Origin: Pseudomonas sp. GD04091
GTDB taxonomy: Bacteria > Pseudomonadota > Gammaproteobacteria > Pseudomonadales > Pseudomonadaceae
Direction of reading: 5' to 3'
Length of the DNA stretch: 64,000 nt
Assembly (NCBI RefSeq): GCF_029836165.1
Contig: NZ_JAOEBG010000024.1
Coordinates: 1 to 64,000, forward strand
The position numbers were made by a program, and so were the translations under genes. Positions 9,179 through 17,605 of this stretch are shown piece by piece. Below the pieces are notes generated by a model. The model saw nothing but the letters and a program-made list of their open reading frames with translations, ran no database searches and was not told where the DNA came from. Numbering within the stretch: position 1 is the stretch's first letter; every line of letters starts with the position of its first letter.

Positions 9179-9886
9179 TCACTGCCGATGGGGGATCAAC
9201 ACCACCTGCGCCGGCAGCGCGCGCTGGATCTCATGCTTGTGCTTCAGCTCGAACCCGCTGTCGAGCTTGCGCACGCGCTTCTCCAGCAAGGTCTTGAGCC
9301 ACGGCGCATCCTGGGTGCGCGGCACCTGGAACACCACTTCGCACCGGTAGTTCACCACGTCGGCGGCAATGTCATCCAGCTGGCGACGCAAGGCCCGGCT
9401 GTCGGTGGTTTTCAGGGCCACGACGGTATTCGGCGCGGTCGGGTCGATCACCCGGGCCTTGGGCTTGGCCTCGGCGGCCTTGAGCGCGGCCTCGGCCTTC
9501 TCCAGCTCGGCCTTGCGTGCCTGGGCCATGGCGTCGCCACCGGTCAAGGCCGGAGCCTGGGGCATCAGCGCACGGGCGCGGGCCAGGGCGGTGGCGGCGG
9601 CGTTCACATCGCCCTTCTGCAGGACGATCTGGCTGCGGCGTAGATAGGCTTCGGCGAGCTGGCGCTGGTGGGGCTCCACGCGCGCATCGTCCGGCGCCTG
9701 GGCCTGCAGGGCGGCCAGCTGATCCTCGGCGGTGGCCAGCTCGTTGCTGGCGATGCTTTGCTCCAGCTGCTGCCAGGCGTCCGGCTGGACGGGCGCGACG
9801 GGCTGCTCGACCGGCTTGCCGGAGCAGGCGGCCAGGAACAGGGAAAACGCGGCAACAAGCAGATAACGTGAGGCGAACGGCTTCAT
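9179..9886 (-). CDS. Conserved lipoprotein next to the zinc operon (PA5502-like)
   Basis: A 235-residue protein with a lipoprotein signal (LFLAACSGKP, cysteine at about 21). A helical, alanine- and glutamine-rich region with tetratricopeptide-like spacing follows (residues 35-150), then a basic C-terminal domain ending RALPAQVVLIPHRQ. The family is conserved between the zinc and methionine transport genes in Pseudomonas, but I know of no assigned function. It is 129 bases downstream of znuB on the same strand and may be read through from it. Localisation to the outer-membrane inner leaflet is an inference. Confidence 0.8.
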   Translation of the reverse strand: MKPFASRYLLVAAFSLFLAACSGKPVEQPVAPVQPDAWQQLEQSIASNELATAEDQLAALQAQAPDDARVEPHQRQLAEAYLRRSQIVLQKGDVNAAATALARARALMPQAPALTGGDAMAQARKAELEKAEAALKAAEAKPKARVIDPTAPNTVVALKTTDSRALRRQLDDIAADVVNYRCEVVFQVPRTQDAPWLKTLLEKRVRKLDSGFELKHKHEIQRALPAQVVLIPHRQ

Positions 9887-10015
9887 TCCTGCGACTCTCT
9901 ATTTGCGCAAAAAGCGAGCAAGTCTACACCCAGGGGCGCTCGCTCGAAAACTGGTCCTGTATGACCCGAAAGCGACGCAAAGGTTGCAGGATGCGCCTGC
10001 GCGCACCCTGAAATG

Positions 10016-10798
10016 TCAGCGCTTCGGCAACGCCAGGCTCAGCAAGAATAGCACCGCCGCACAGACCACGATCGACGGGCCTGCCGGGGTGTCCTTGAAC
10101 CAGGACAGCGCCAGCCCGCCACACACGGCGGCAACGCCCAGCAGGCTGGCGCCCAGGGCCATCTGCTCCGGCGAGCGGGCGTGACGCTGTGCCGCGGCCG
10201 CCGGAATGATCAGCAACGAGGTGATCAGCAACACGCCGACGATCTTCATCGCCACCGCGATCACCACCGCGATCAGCAGCATCAGCGCCAGGCGCAGGCC
10301 CGCCACCGGCAGGCCCTCGACCATCGCCAGCTCCTCGTGCACGGTAACCGCCAGCAACGGCCGCCAGAACACCGCCAGCAGCACCAGCACCAAGGCGCTG
10401 CCGCCGAGGATCCAGGCCAGGTCGGTGGTGCTGATCGCCAGCAGGTCGCCGAACAGGTAGGCCATCAGGTCGATGCGCACGTCGTGCATGAAGCTCAGCA
10501 CCACCAGGCCCAGCGACAGGGTGCTGGGGGCGAGGATGCCGAGCAGGGTGTCCGAGGCCAGGGGCTGGCGCTGTTGCAGGGTCACCAGCAGGATCGCCAG
10601 CAGCAGACAGCCGACGGTCACCGCCAGCGCCGGGCTGACGTCCAGGGCGAAGCCCAGCGCGACGCCGAGCAGCGCGGCATGGGACAGGGTATCGCCGAAA
10701 TAGGCCATGCGCCGCCACACCACGAAGGAACCCAGGGGGCCGGCGACAAGCGCCAGCGACAGACCGGCAAGCAGGGCGTAGAGAAGAAAATCAGCCAT
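10016..10798 (-). CDS. znuB: Zinc ABC transporter permease
   Basis: A 260-residue ABC-3 family permease with about eight membrane helices. The family pattern is visible in GPLGSFVVWRRMAYFGDTLS near the N terminus and in the HEELAMVEGLPV cytoplasmic loop. The ATG at 10798 lies inside the end of znuC (8-base overlap), giving MADFLLYALLAG. It forms the zinc uptake system with ZnuC and ZnuA. Confidence 0.95.
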   Translation of the reverse strand: MADFLLYALLAGLSLALVAGPLGSFVVWRRMAYFGDTLSHAALLGVALGFALDVSPALAVTVGCLLLAILLVTLQQRQPLASDTLLGILAPSTLSLGLVVLSFMHDVRIDLMAYLFGDLLAISTTDLAWILGGSALVLVLLAVFWRPLLAVTVHEELAMVEGLPVAGLRLALMLLIAVVIAVAMKIVGVLLITSLLIIPAAAAQRHARSPEQMALGASLLGVAAVCGGLALSWFKDTPAGPSIVVCAAVLFLLSLALPKR

Positions 10799-11564
10799 GC
10801 TTGCAGTGCTCTCCGTGAACATGGGCGCCGGGGGCGATCACCGAGCCGTGCAGGTCGTGGCTGTGATCGTGGTGGTGGTGGTAGATGGCCAGGCTCGGGG
10901 CGTTCTGGCCGAACAGCTCGACGAAGGCCGGGTCGTTGCTGACCTGCTCCGGGTGGCCCGAACAGCACACATGGCGGTTGAGGCAGACCACCTGGTCGGT
11001 GGCGCTCATCACCAGGTGCAGGTCGTGGGAGACCATCAGCACGCCGCAGCCATGGCGGTCGCGCAGGCGAGTGATCAGGTTGTACAGCTCGGTCTGGCCG
11101 ACCACGTCGACGCCCTGCACCGGCTCGTCCAGCACCAGCAGCTCGGGTTCGCGCAGCAGCGCGCGGGCCAGCAGCACGCGCTGCATCTCGCCGCCGGAGA
11201 TGGTCTGGATCGGGCTGTCGATCACCTGCTCGGCACCCACCTCCTGCAACGCCGCCATGGCTGTCGCACGGTCCACGCCTGGCACCAGGCGCAGGAAGCG
11301 CAGCACCGAAAGCGGCAGCGTGGCGTCCACCTGGATCTTCTGCGGCATGTAGCCGATGCGCAGCTTCGGCTTGCGCCACACCTTGCCGCGGTGAGGCTTG
11401 AGCAGGCCGAGCACGGCGCGCACCAAGGTGGTCTTGCCGGCGCCGTTGGGGCCGATCAGGGTGACGATCTGCCCGGGCGCGACCGACAGGTCGATGCTGT
11501 CGAGCACCGCCTCGCCGCCGAAACTGACGCCGACCTGCTCGAGGCGGATCAGGGCGTCGCTCAT
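10791..11564 (-). CDS. znuC: Zinc ABC transporter ATP-binding protein
   Basis: A 257-residue ATPase with Walker A GPNGAGKTT, signature SGGEMQR and Walker B LLVLDEPVQGVD. The C terminus is unusually histidine rich (IYHHHHDHSHDL and HVHGEHCKHG), which suggests extra zinc binding or sensing on the cytoplasmic side. The start ATG at 11564 overlaps the zur stop by four bases, so zur, znuC and znuB form one tightly coupled operon. Confidence 0.95.
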   Translation of the reverse strand: MSDALIRLEQVGVSFGGEAVLDSIDLSVAPGQIVTLIGPNGAGKTTLVRAVLGLLKPHRGKVWRKPKLRIGYMPQKIQVDATLPLSVLRFLRLVPGVDRATAMAALQEVGAEQVIDSPIQTISGGEMQRVLLARALLREPELLVLDEPVQGVDVVGQTELYNLITRLRDRHGCGVLMVSHDLHLVMSATDQVVCLNRHVCCSGHPEQVSNDPAFVELFGQNAPSLAIYHHHHDHSHDLHGSVIAPGAHVHGEHCKHG

Positions 11565-12046
11565 GCGATGCCCCGGCAGTTGCCGCACAGGCCGACCACT
11601 TCCACGGTCTGCGTCTCGACGGCGAAGCCGACGGCCTTGGCGCTGCTGACGATGGCGTCGCTGATGCTCTGCTGCTCCAGTTCGATGGCCACATGACACT
11701 CGCGGCAGATCAGGAACTGGCCCTGGTGCGCGTGTTCGGGGTGGCTGCAGCCGATGAAGGCGTTGAGCGAGGCGATGCGGTGGACCAGGCCGTTGTCCAG
11801 CAGGAAGTCCAGGGCGCGATAGACGGTCGGCGGCGCGGCGCGGCGGCCGTCCTGCTCGCTGAGCACGGCGAGGATGTCGTAGGCGCCCAGCGGCTTGTGG
11901 CTCTGCCAGACCAGCTCCAGCACGCGGCGGCGCAGGGCGGTCAGGCGCAGGCCCTGACGGTTGCACAGCGCGTCGGCCTCGGCCAGCGCGCTGTGGACGC
12001 AACGGGAATGATCGTGGGGGCGGTGGGCCAGCGGCGTGATGGACAT
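11561..12046 (-). CDS. zur: Zinc uptake regulator Zur (Fur family)
   Basis: A 161-residue Fur-family repressor (np20 in P. aeruginosa). A winged helix lies at about residues 25-90 (GLRLTALRRRVLELV, PPTVYRALDFLLDNGLVHRI). The metal-binding dimerisation domain shows CSHPEHAHQGQF, CRECH and a final CGNC. The two CxxC pairs make the structural zinc site. It is the first gene of zur-znuCB and faces znuA, with a candidate Zur box in the 66-base gap, so it should repress itself and both transport units when zinc is sufficient. Confidence 0.94.
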   Translation of the reverse strand: MSITPLAHRPHDHSRCVHSALAEADALCNRQGLRLTALRRRVLELVWQSHKPLGAYDILAVLSEQDGRRAAPPTVYRALDFLLDNGLVHRIASLNAFIGCSHPEHAHQGQFLICRECHVAIELEQQSISDAIVSSAKAVGFAVETQTVEVVGLCGNCRGIA

Positions 12047-12072
12047 GGGCAGCGACGGTTCAGGATGGAGAC

Positions 12073-12085
12073 GTTATTATGTTAC
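12073..12085. promoter_or_regulatory. Candidate Zur box between zur and znuA
   Basis: The 13-base element GTTATTATGTTAC is an imperfect match to the GTTATAATATAAC-type Zur core known in gammaproteobacteria (9 of 13 positions when read on the minus strand). It lies centrally in the short zur/znuA divergent gap, where one site could control both directions. The assignment is by pattern and position only. Confidence 0.5.
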
Positions 12086-12112
12086 CTGTTTCTGACGACC
12101 CGAGTATCCACC

Positions 12113-13021
12113 GTGTCCCGATTCCTTGCCCTCTTTGTCGCTTTCATCGCCGTCTCGGCCCACGCCGACGTGCGTGTGCTGACCAGCATCAAGCCCCTGC
12201 AACAGATCGCCGCCGCCGTTCAGGATGGCGTCGGCAGCCCCGACGTGCTGTTGCCGCCGGGCGCCTCCCCGCACAACTACGCGCTGCGCCCATCCGACGT
12301 ACGGAAGGTCGGCGATGCCGACCTGCTGTACTGGATCGGGCCGGACATGGAGGGCTTCCTGCCCCGGGTGCTGGCCAGTCGCGGCAAGTCGACCGTGGCC
12401 GTCCAGTCGCTTTCGGGCATGCAACTGCGCCACTTCGGCGAGGACAGCCATTCCCACGACGAGGAAGATCACGACGATCACGACCATGACCATCGTCCGG
12501 GCAGCCTCGATGCGCACCTGTGGCTGTCGTCGGTGAATGCCCGGGTGATCGCCACCAAGATGGCCAGCGACCTGGCGGCGGCCGATCCGGCCAATGCGAC
12601 GCGCTACCAGGCCAACCTCAAGCTGTTCGTCGAACGCATGGATGCCCTGGATGCGCGGATCAAGCAGCAGGTGGCGGGGATCGCCGGCAAGCCGTACTTC
12701 GTGTTCCACGAGGCCTTCGACTACTTCGAGGCCGCTTATGGCCTGAAGCACGCCGGCGTGTTCAGCGTCGCCTCCGAAGTGCAGCCGGGCGCGCAGCATG
12801 TCGCCGCCATGCGCAAGCGCCTGCAGGCCGTGGGCAAGACCTGTGTGTTCAGCGAGCCGCCACTACGGCCGCGCTTGGCCGAGACACTGACGGCGGGGTT
12901 GCCGGTGCGCCTGGCCGAGCTGGATGCGCTGGGGGGGAGCGATGCGGTGGATGCCAGGGGCTATGAGCGCCTGCTGGAGAAGCTGGGCAACGATCTGACC
13001 GGCTGCCTGGAACAGCTGTAG
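12113..13021 (+). CDS. znuA: Zinc ABC transporter substrate-binding protein
   Basis: A 302-residue periplasmic zinc-binding protein. It has a signal peptide (MSRFLALFVAFIAVSAHA) followed by VRVLTSIKPL. The zinc histidines appear in PHNYAL (first), DAHLWLSS (second) and VFHEAFDYFE (third). Between the first two is the histidine/aspartate-rich loop diagnostic of high-affinity ZnuA (DEEDHDDHDHDHRPG). The start used is GTG 12113; an ATG at 12079 would add 11 residues but would overlap the candidate Zur box. Its stop codon overlaps the first bases of a REP repeat. Confidence 0.93.
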   Translation: MSRFLALFVAFIAVSAHADVRVLTSIKPLQQIAAAVQDGVGSPDVLLPPGASPHNYALRPSDVRKVGDADLLYWIGPDMEGFLPRVLASRGKSTVAVQSLSGMQLRHFGEDSHSHDEEDHDDHDHDHRPGSLDAHLWLSSVNARVIATKMASDLAAADPANATRYQANLKLFVERMDALDARIKQQVAGIAGKPYFVFHEAFDYFEAAYGLKHAGVFSVASEVQPGAQHVAAMRKRLQAVGKTCVFSEPPLRPRLAETLTAGLPVRLAELDALGGSDAVDARGYERLLEKLGNDLTGCLEQL

Positions 13022-13145
13022 GAGCGGCCTTGTGTCGCGAAAGGGCCGCATAGCGGCCCCGGCAATATCAGCTTGATGCGCAGATCGGGGGCGCTTCGCA
13101 CCCCTTTCCGACCGGTCCGACACCTCGGCAAGGCCGCTCCTACAG
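13018..13145. repeat. REP pair (inverted) after znuA
   Basis: Two copies of the TGTAGGAGCGGCCTTG-type repeat in opposite orientation flank about 80 bases. The left copy continues as GTGTCGCGAAAGGGCCGC and the right ends GCAAGGCCGCTCCTACA. The pair sits between the convergent znuA and thrB genes. Confidence 0.85.
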
Positions 13146-13161
13146 GTTGTGTTATCGCCCT

Positions 13162-14112
13162 TTAGAGCGCGAACGGCAGGTGCAATGCCACCTGCTGACG
13201 CTGCGCCAGGCGCACCTCGAATTCGCTCGGGTCATGGATCATCACATCCATCCCGGCGAACGCCTGGGCCGCGATCAGTCGCGACAGCCAGAAGCGCACG
13301 CACGCCACCCGCAGCATCACCGGCCACAACTGGGCTTCGGCGGCGGTGAACGGCCGCAGTGCCGCATAGGCGCCCAGCAAGGCCTGGGCGCGCGGCAGGT
13401 CGATCCCGCCCTGCTCGTTCAGGCACCAGTCGTTCACGGTGATGGCGATGTCATACAGCATCGGCCCGGAGCAGGCGTTGTAGAAGTCGATCAGTCCGGT
13501 CAGGTGGGTGCCTTCGAACATCACGTTGTCGCGGAACAGGTCGGCGTGCAGGTTGGCCTTGGGCAGGGCCAGGATCTGCGCCTTGTGCGCGGTGATTTCC
13601 TCCAGGGCCGGCTTCAGCAGCGCGGCCTGCTCGCCGCTCAGGCCCGGAAGCAGTTCGGCGCCGGATGCCAGCATCCAGTCCAGGCCCCGGTCGGTGCGGC
13701 GTTCGATGATGCGCTCGCGGGTGGCCAGGTGGATGTGCGCCAGCAATTCGCCGACCTGGGCGCAGTGCTGGTTGTTCGGCAGCTTGACGTGCTTGCCCGA
13801 CAGCCGTGGCTGCAGCAGCGCCGGCTTGCCGCACAGCTCGCGCAGGCCGTTGCCGTCGCGGTCGCGCACGGCGTAGGGCACCGGCATGTCGGCATCGTGC
13901 AGCACGTCGAGCAGATCGATGAAGAACGGCATGTCTTCGGCCGGTCCGCGCTCGATCAGTGTGAGGACGAACTCCCCTTTTTCCAGGCTGACGAAGAAAT
14001 TGCTGTTCTCGGTACCGGCGGCGATGCCCTGGAAGTCGAGCAGGCGGCCCAGCTCGTACGGCGCCAGAAAGGTTTCCAGCTCAGGCCGGGTCACAGGGGT
14101 GAAGACTGACAT
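13162..14112 (-). CDS. thrB: Homoserine kinase (ThrB, APH-fold type)
   Basis: A 316-residue kinase that phosphorylates homoserine in threonine synthesis. It is the aminoglycoside-phosphotransferase-like form used by Pseudomonas, not the GHMP form of E. coli. The catalytic loop is NLHADLFRDNVMFEG and the metal-binding aspartate is in LTGLIDFYNACSG. The N-terminal ATP-binding lobe has GIAAGTENSNFFV. The gene is complete and stands 71 bases downstream of the DUF2782 gene on the same strand. Confidence 0.93.
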   Translation of the reverse strand: MSVFTPVTRPELETFLAPYELGRLLDFQGIAAGTENSNFFVSLEKGEFVLTLIERGPAEDMPFFIDLLDVLHDADMPVPYAVRDRDGNGLRELCGKPALLQPRLSGKHVKLPNNQHCAQVGELLAHIHLATRERIIERRTDRGLDWMLASGAELLPGLSGEQAALLKPALEEITAHKAQILALPKANLHADLFRDNVMFEGTHLTGLIDFYNACSGPMLYDIAITVNDWCLNEQGGIDLPRAQALLGAYAALRPFTAAEAQLWPVMLRVACVRFWLSRLIAAQAFAGMDVMIHDPSEFEVRLAQRQQVALHLPFAL

Positions 14113-14183
14113 GTTGAAGAATTGCCCATGCGGGCACTTCCGCCGGAAGTGCCTGGTTGATAAGAACGATACGCGTTACTGGC

Positions 14184-14471
14184 TTACCACTCGAAGATCT
14201 TCCAGGACGGAATCAGCATGTCCGGCTGGTCGGAACGAATGAAATTGCCTTCGGAGCCGTCGGCGCGTACCAGGAAATAAGGCTTGCCGTTTTTCGGGGT
14301 GACCTTGATCGCATACAGGAAACCGTTCTGACGGTACTCCTGGATGGTTTTGTCGCCTTCCGTGCGAATGGTTACATCGGGATCGGCCGATGGGGCTTCG
14401 TCCGCCGCCAGGGTGACGACTGGCATGGTGGCCAGCAGACCGAGCAGTAACAGGCGATTGAGTGTGCGCAT
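14184..14471 (-). CDS. DUF2782 small secreted protein
   Basis: A 95-residue protein with a signal peptide (MRTLNRLLLLGLLATMPVVTLA) and a short mature domain whose core is IQEYRQNGFLYAIKVTP and PYFLVRADGSEGNF. This is the DUF2782 pattern, conserved between polA and thrB in Pseudomonas. It should be periplasmic. Function is unknown. It is divergent from polA. Confidence 0.87.
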   Translation of the reverse strand: MRTLNRLLLLGLLATMPVVTLAADEAPSADPDVTIRTEGDKTIQEYRQNGFLYAIKVTPKNGKPYFLVRADGSEGNFIRSDQPDMLIPSWKIFEW

Positions 14472-14545
14472 GATAACCTAGTCCCTTTGTCGTCATTGAT
14501 CCGGCTATTCTAGCGCCGGACCCGCCGAAAAGGTTGATTCTCCTC

Positions 14546-17296
14546 ATGAGCCAAGCGCCCCTCGTCCTGGTGGACGGTTCCTCCTACCTCTACCGCGCCT
14601 TTCACGCGCTGCCGCCGCTGACCACCTCCAAAGGCATGCCGACCGGCGCGGTCAAGGGCGTGCTGAACATGCTCAAGAGCCTGCGCAAACAGTACCCGGA
14701 CAGCCTGTTCGCGGTGGTCTTCGACGCCAAGGGGGGGACGTTCCGCGACGCGATGTTCGCCGAGTACAAGGCCAACCGCCCGAGCATGCCCGACGACCTG
14801 CGGGTGCAGGTCGAGCCCCTGCACGCCAGCGTCCGTGCCCTGGGTTATCCGCTGTTGTGCGTCGAGGGTGTCGAGGCCGACGATGTCATCGGCACCCTGG
14901 CGCGCAGCAGCGCCGCGGCCGGCCGGCCAGTGATCATCTCGACCGGCGACAAGGACATGGCCCAGCTGGTGGACGGTCACGTCACGCTGGTCAACACCAT
15001 GACCGGCAGCGTGCTGGATGTGGCGGGCGTGCATGAGAAATTCGGCGTCGGCCCGGAACACATCATCGATTTCCTCGCCCTGATGGGCGACAAGGTCGAC
15101 AACATCCCCGGCGTGCCAGGCGTCGGCGAGAAGACCGCCGTGGGCCTGCTGACCGGCATCGGTGGCGGATTGCAGGGTCTGTACGACAACCTCGAGAAAG
15201 TCCCCGCGCTGGCCATTCGTGGCGCCAAGACCTTGCCAGCCAAGCTCGAGGAACACCGCGACGCGGCCTTCCTCTCCTACGAGCTGGCGACCATCAAGTG
15301 CGACGTGGAGCTGGATGTCGAGGTCGACGCGCTGGTCTGCGGCGAACCCGACCGGGAAACCTTGCTGGCGCTGTACACCGAGATGGAGTTCAAGAGCTGG
15401 ATCGCCGACGTGCAGCGCGACGCCGCCCAGGCGGGCGACAGCGTCGCGGCCAGCGACGAGCCGGCAAGCGCTCAGGTCGAGCCGAAGTACGAAACCATCC
15501 TCGACCAGGCGCGTTTCGATGCCTGGCTGGAGAAACTGCGCCGGGCCCCGTTGTTCGCCTTCGACACCGAGACCACCGGCCTCGACGCCCAGCGGGCGCA
15601 GTTGGTCGGCCTGTCGTTCGCCGTCGAGCCCCACGAGGCTGCCTACGTGCCGCTGGCGCATGACTACGAAGGCGCCCCGGCCCAGCTGGATCGCGAGGCC
15701 GTGCTGCTGGCGCTCAAGCCCCTGCTGGAAGACCCGGCCAAGGCCAAGGTCGGGCAGAACGCCAAGTACGACATCAACATCCTGGCCAATGGCAGTCCGA
15801 CCATCCACATGCGCGGCGTGGCCTACGACACCATGCTCGAGTCCTATGTGCTCGACTCCACCGCCACCCGTCACGACATGGACAGCCTGGCGCAGAAGTA
15901 CCTGGATCACACCACCATCGCCTTCGAGGACATTGCCGGCAAGGGTGCCAAGCAACTGACCTTCAACCAGATTCCGCTGGAGCAGGCCGGCCCTTATGCC
16001 GCCGAGGATGCCGACATCACCCTGCGCCTGCACCAGGCGTTGCAGGCGCGCCTGGCGAAGACGCCGAGCGTGCTGCCGGTGCTGATGGACATCGAGATGC
16101 CGCTGGTGCCGGTGCTGGCGAAGATCGAGCGCCAGGGCGCGCTGGTCGATGCGGCATTGCTCGGGGTGCAGAGCGGCGAGCTGGGTACGAAGATGGTCGA
16201 GCTGGAGCGCGAGGCGTTCGAGCTGGCCGGCGAGGAATTCAACCTCGGCTCGCCCAAGCAGTTGGGCGCGATCCTCTACGACAAGCTGGGCATGCCGGTG
16301 CTGAGCAAGACCGCCAAGGGCCAGCCGTCCACCGCCGAGGCGGTGCTCGACGAACTGGCCGAGCAAGGCTACCCGCTGCCCAAGGTGCTGATGCAGTACC
16401 GCAGCCTGAGCAAGCTCAAGAGCACTTACACCGACAAGCTGCCGGGGCAGATCAACCCGCGCACCGGGCGCATTCACACCTCGTACCAGCAGGCCGTGGC
16501 CGCCACGGGCCGGCTGTCGTCCAGCGACCCGAACCTGCAGAACATCCCGATCCGCACCGCCGAAGGTCGGCGCATCCGCCAGGCCTTCGTCGCCAGCCCC
16601 GGCTACCGACTGCTGGCGGCGGACTACTCGCAGATCGAGCTGCGCATCATGGCCCACCTGGCCAAGGACGAAGGCCTGCTGCACGCCTTTCGCAACGACC
16701 TGGACGTGCACCGCGCCACCGCCGCCGAAGTGTTCGGCGTGGCCCTGGAGGCGGTCAGCAACGACCAGCGCCGCAGCGCCAAGGCGATCAACTTCGGCCT
16801 GATCTACGGCATGAGCGCGTTCGGCCTGGCCAAGCAGATCGGTGTCGATCGCAAGCAGTCACAGGACTACATCGACCGCTACTTCGCCCGCTACCCGGGC
16901 GTGCTGGCGTACATGGAGCGCACCCGCGCCCAGGCCGCCGAGCAAGGTTTCGTCGAGACCTTGTTCGGGCGCCGCCTGTACCTGCCGGACATCAACGCCA
17001 AGAACCCGGCTCTGCGCAAGGGCGCCGAGCGCACGGCGATCAACGCGCCGATGCAGGGCACGGCGGCGGATATCATCAAGCGCGCCATGGTGGCGGTGGA
17101 CAACTGGCTGAACCAGAGTGGGCTGGATGCGCGGGTGATCCTGCAGGTCCACGACGAACTGGTGCTGGAAGTGCGCGAAGACCTGGTCGAACAGGTGAAA
17201 GATGAAATCCGCGGTCACATGAGCAATGCCGCCCAGCTGGATGTGCCGCTGCTGGTGGAAGTGGGCGTCGGCTCGAATTGGGACGAAGCTCACTGA
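14546..17296 (+). CDS. polA: DNA polymerase I
   Basis: A 916-residue enzyme for Okazaki-fragment processing and repair. The three domains are in order: 5'-3' nuclease (residues 1-290; VDGSSYLYRAFHAL, VEADDVIGTLA, GDKVDNIPGVPGVGEKTA), 3'-5' proofreading domain (about 320-515; FAFDTETTGLD retains the catalytic DxE), and the polymerase (motif A LLAADYSQIELRIMAHLA, motif B RRSAKAINFGLIYGMSAFG, motif C LQVHDELVLEV). The ATG at 14546 is preferred over a TTG 12 bases earlier because it gives the normal MSQAPLVLVDG start. An sRNA locus follows. Confidence 0.97.
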   Translation: MSQAPLVLVDGSSYLYRAFHALPPLTTSKGMPTGAVKGVLNMLKSLRKQYPDSLFAVVFDAKGGTFRDAMFAEYKANRPSMPDDLRVQVEPLHASVRALGYPLLCVEGVEADDVIGTLARSSAAAGRPVIISTGDKDMAQLVDGHVTLVNTMTGSVLDVAGVHEKFGVGPEHIIDFLALMGDKVDNIPGVPGVGEKTAVGLLTGIGGGLQGLYDNLEKVPALAIRGAKTLPAKLEEHRDAAFLSYELATIKCDVELDVEVDALVCGEPDRETLLALYTEMEFKSWIADVQRDAAQAGDSVAASDEPASAQVEPKYETILDQARFDAWLEKLRRAPLFAFDTETTGLDAQRAQLVGLSFAVEPHEAAYVPLAHDYEGAPAQLDREAVLLALKPLLEDPAKAKVGQNAKYDINILANGSPTIHMRGVAYDTMLESYVLDSTATRHDMDSLAQKYLDHTTIAFEDIAGKGAKQLTFNQIPLEQAGPYAAEDADITLRLHQALQARLAKTPSVLPVLMDIEMPLVPVLAKIERQGALVDAALLGVQSGELGTKMVELEREAFELAGEEFNLGSPKQLGAILYDKLGMPVLSKTAKGQPSTAEAVLDELAEQGYPLPKVLMQYRSLSKLKSTYTDKLPGQINPRTGRIHTSYQQAVAATGRLSSSDPNLQNIPIRTAEGRRIRQAFVASPGYRLLAADYSQIELRIMAHLAKDEGLLHAFRNDLDVHRATAAEVFGVALEAVSNDQRRSAKAINFGLIYGMSAFGLAKQIGVDRKQSQDYIDRYFARYPGVLAYMERTRAQAAEQGFVETLFGRRLYLPDINAKNPALRKGAERTAINAPMQGTAADIIKRAMVAVDNWLNQSGLDARVILQVHDELVLEVREDLVEQVKDEIRGHMSNAAQLDVPLLVEVGVGSNWDEAH

Positions 17297-17372
17297 ATGA
17301 CGTGGGAAAGCTGTGTAGGATCTGCGGCGTAGTGTCGCGGATCCGGAACTGGCTCAAGGCCATTAGATCGAG

Positions 17373-17401
17373 AGTTTCATGAAACTATCGCAAATAGTTT
17401 C
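17373..17401. promoter_or_regulatory. Clustered AGTTTC/GAAACT elements upstream of the sRNA promoter
   Basis: AGTTTC at 17373 and GAAACT at 17381 form the perfect palindrome AGTTTCATGAAACT. A second AGTTTC follows at 17396, so AAACTAT (17382) and ATAGTTT (17394) make a further 7-base dyad. The group ends 11 bases before the -35 element of the putative ersA promoter. It could be an operator or the 3' structure of the polA transcript. The binding factor is unknown. Confidence 0.45.
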
Positions 17402-17411
17402 GAGGGGCTCG

Positions 17412-17439
17412 GAACTAAACCGGTGAACCGCCACTCAGA
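17412..17439 (+). promoter_or_regulatory. AlgU (sigma-22) type promoter for the polA-engB sRNA
   Basis: GAACTA at 17412-17417 and TCAGA at 17435-17439, separated by 17 bases, resemble the AlgU/RpoE consensus GAACTT-N16/17-TCTGA. Transcription would start near 17445. Confidence 0.6.
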
Positions 17440-17444
17440 GGTAC

Positions 17445-17576
17445 TGAATGGCTGGTGAAGCCTTTCGATGCTCCTATGTTGTGTTAAGTGTTGGCAGATA
17501 CCCGGACCCCGCCCTAGCGGTCCGGACTTAAACCCCGAACTTCCCCCTCCCCATACGAAGTCCGGGGTTTTTTTTG
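17445..17576 (+). ncRNA. ersA: ErsA-like small RNA (Spot 42 locus)
   Basis: The region between polA and engB holds no gene but carries an extracytoplasmic-stress-type promoter, a stem (17502-17508 with 17519-17525, CCGGACC/GGTCCGG) and a strong terminator at 17530-17575 ending in eight T. Between the terminator arms is a C-rich loop (CCCCCTCCCC), a typical sRNA seed. From the predicted start to the T run is about 132 bases, the length I recall for P. aeruginosa ErsA, which lies at the same polA/yihA position as E. coli Spot 42. ErsA is known to be AlgU dependent and to act on envelope and alginate genes through Hfq. The identity here rests on synteny and architecture. Confidence 0.7.
17530..17575 (+). 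terminator. Rho-independent terminator of the ErsA-like sRNA
   Basis: The arms ACCCCGAACTT and AAGTCCGGGGT pair with one mismatch around a C-rich loop and run into TTTTTTTT. Confidence 0.85.
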
Positions 17577-17605
17577 CCCGCAATTCAGGGTTGCGCACAG
17601 CTCTC

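Noticed and set aside
14510..16711. 733-codon open frame antisense to polA
   Set aside because: It mirrors polA codon structure, lacks a ribosome site and has a composition (Q, H, V, G rich) typical of antisense frames in high-GC DNA.
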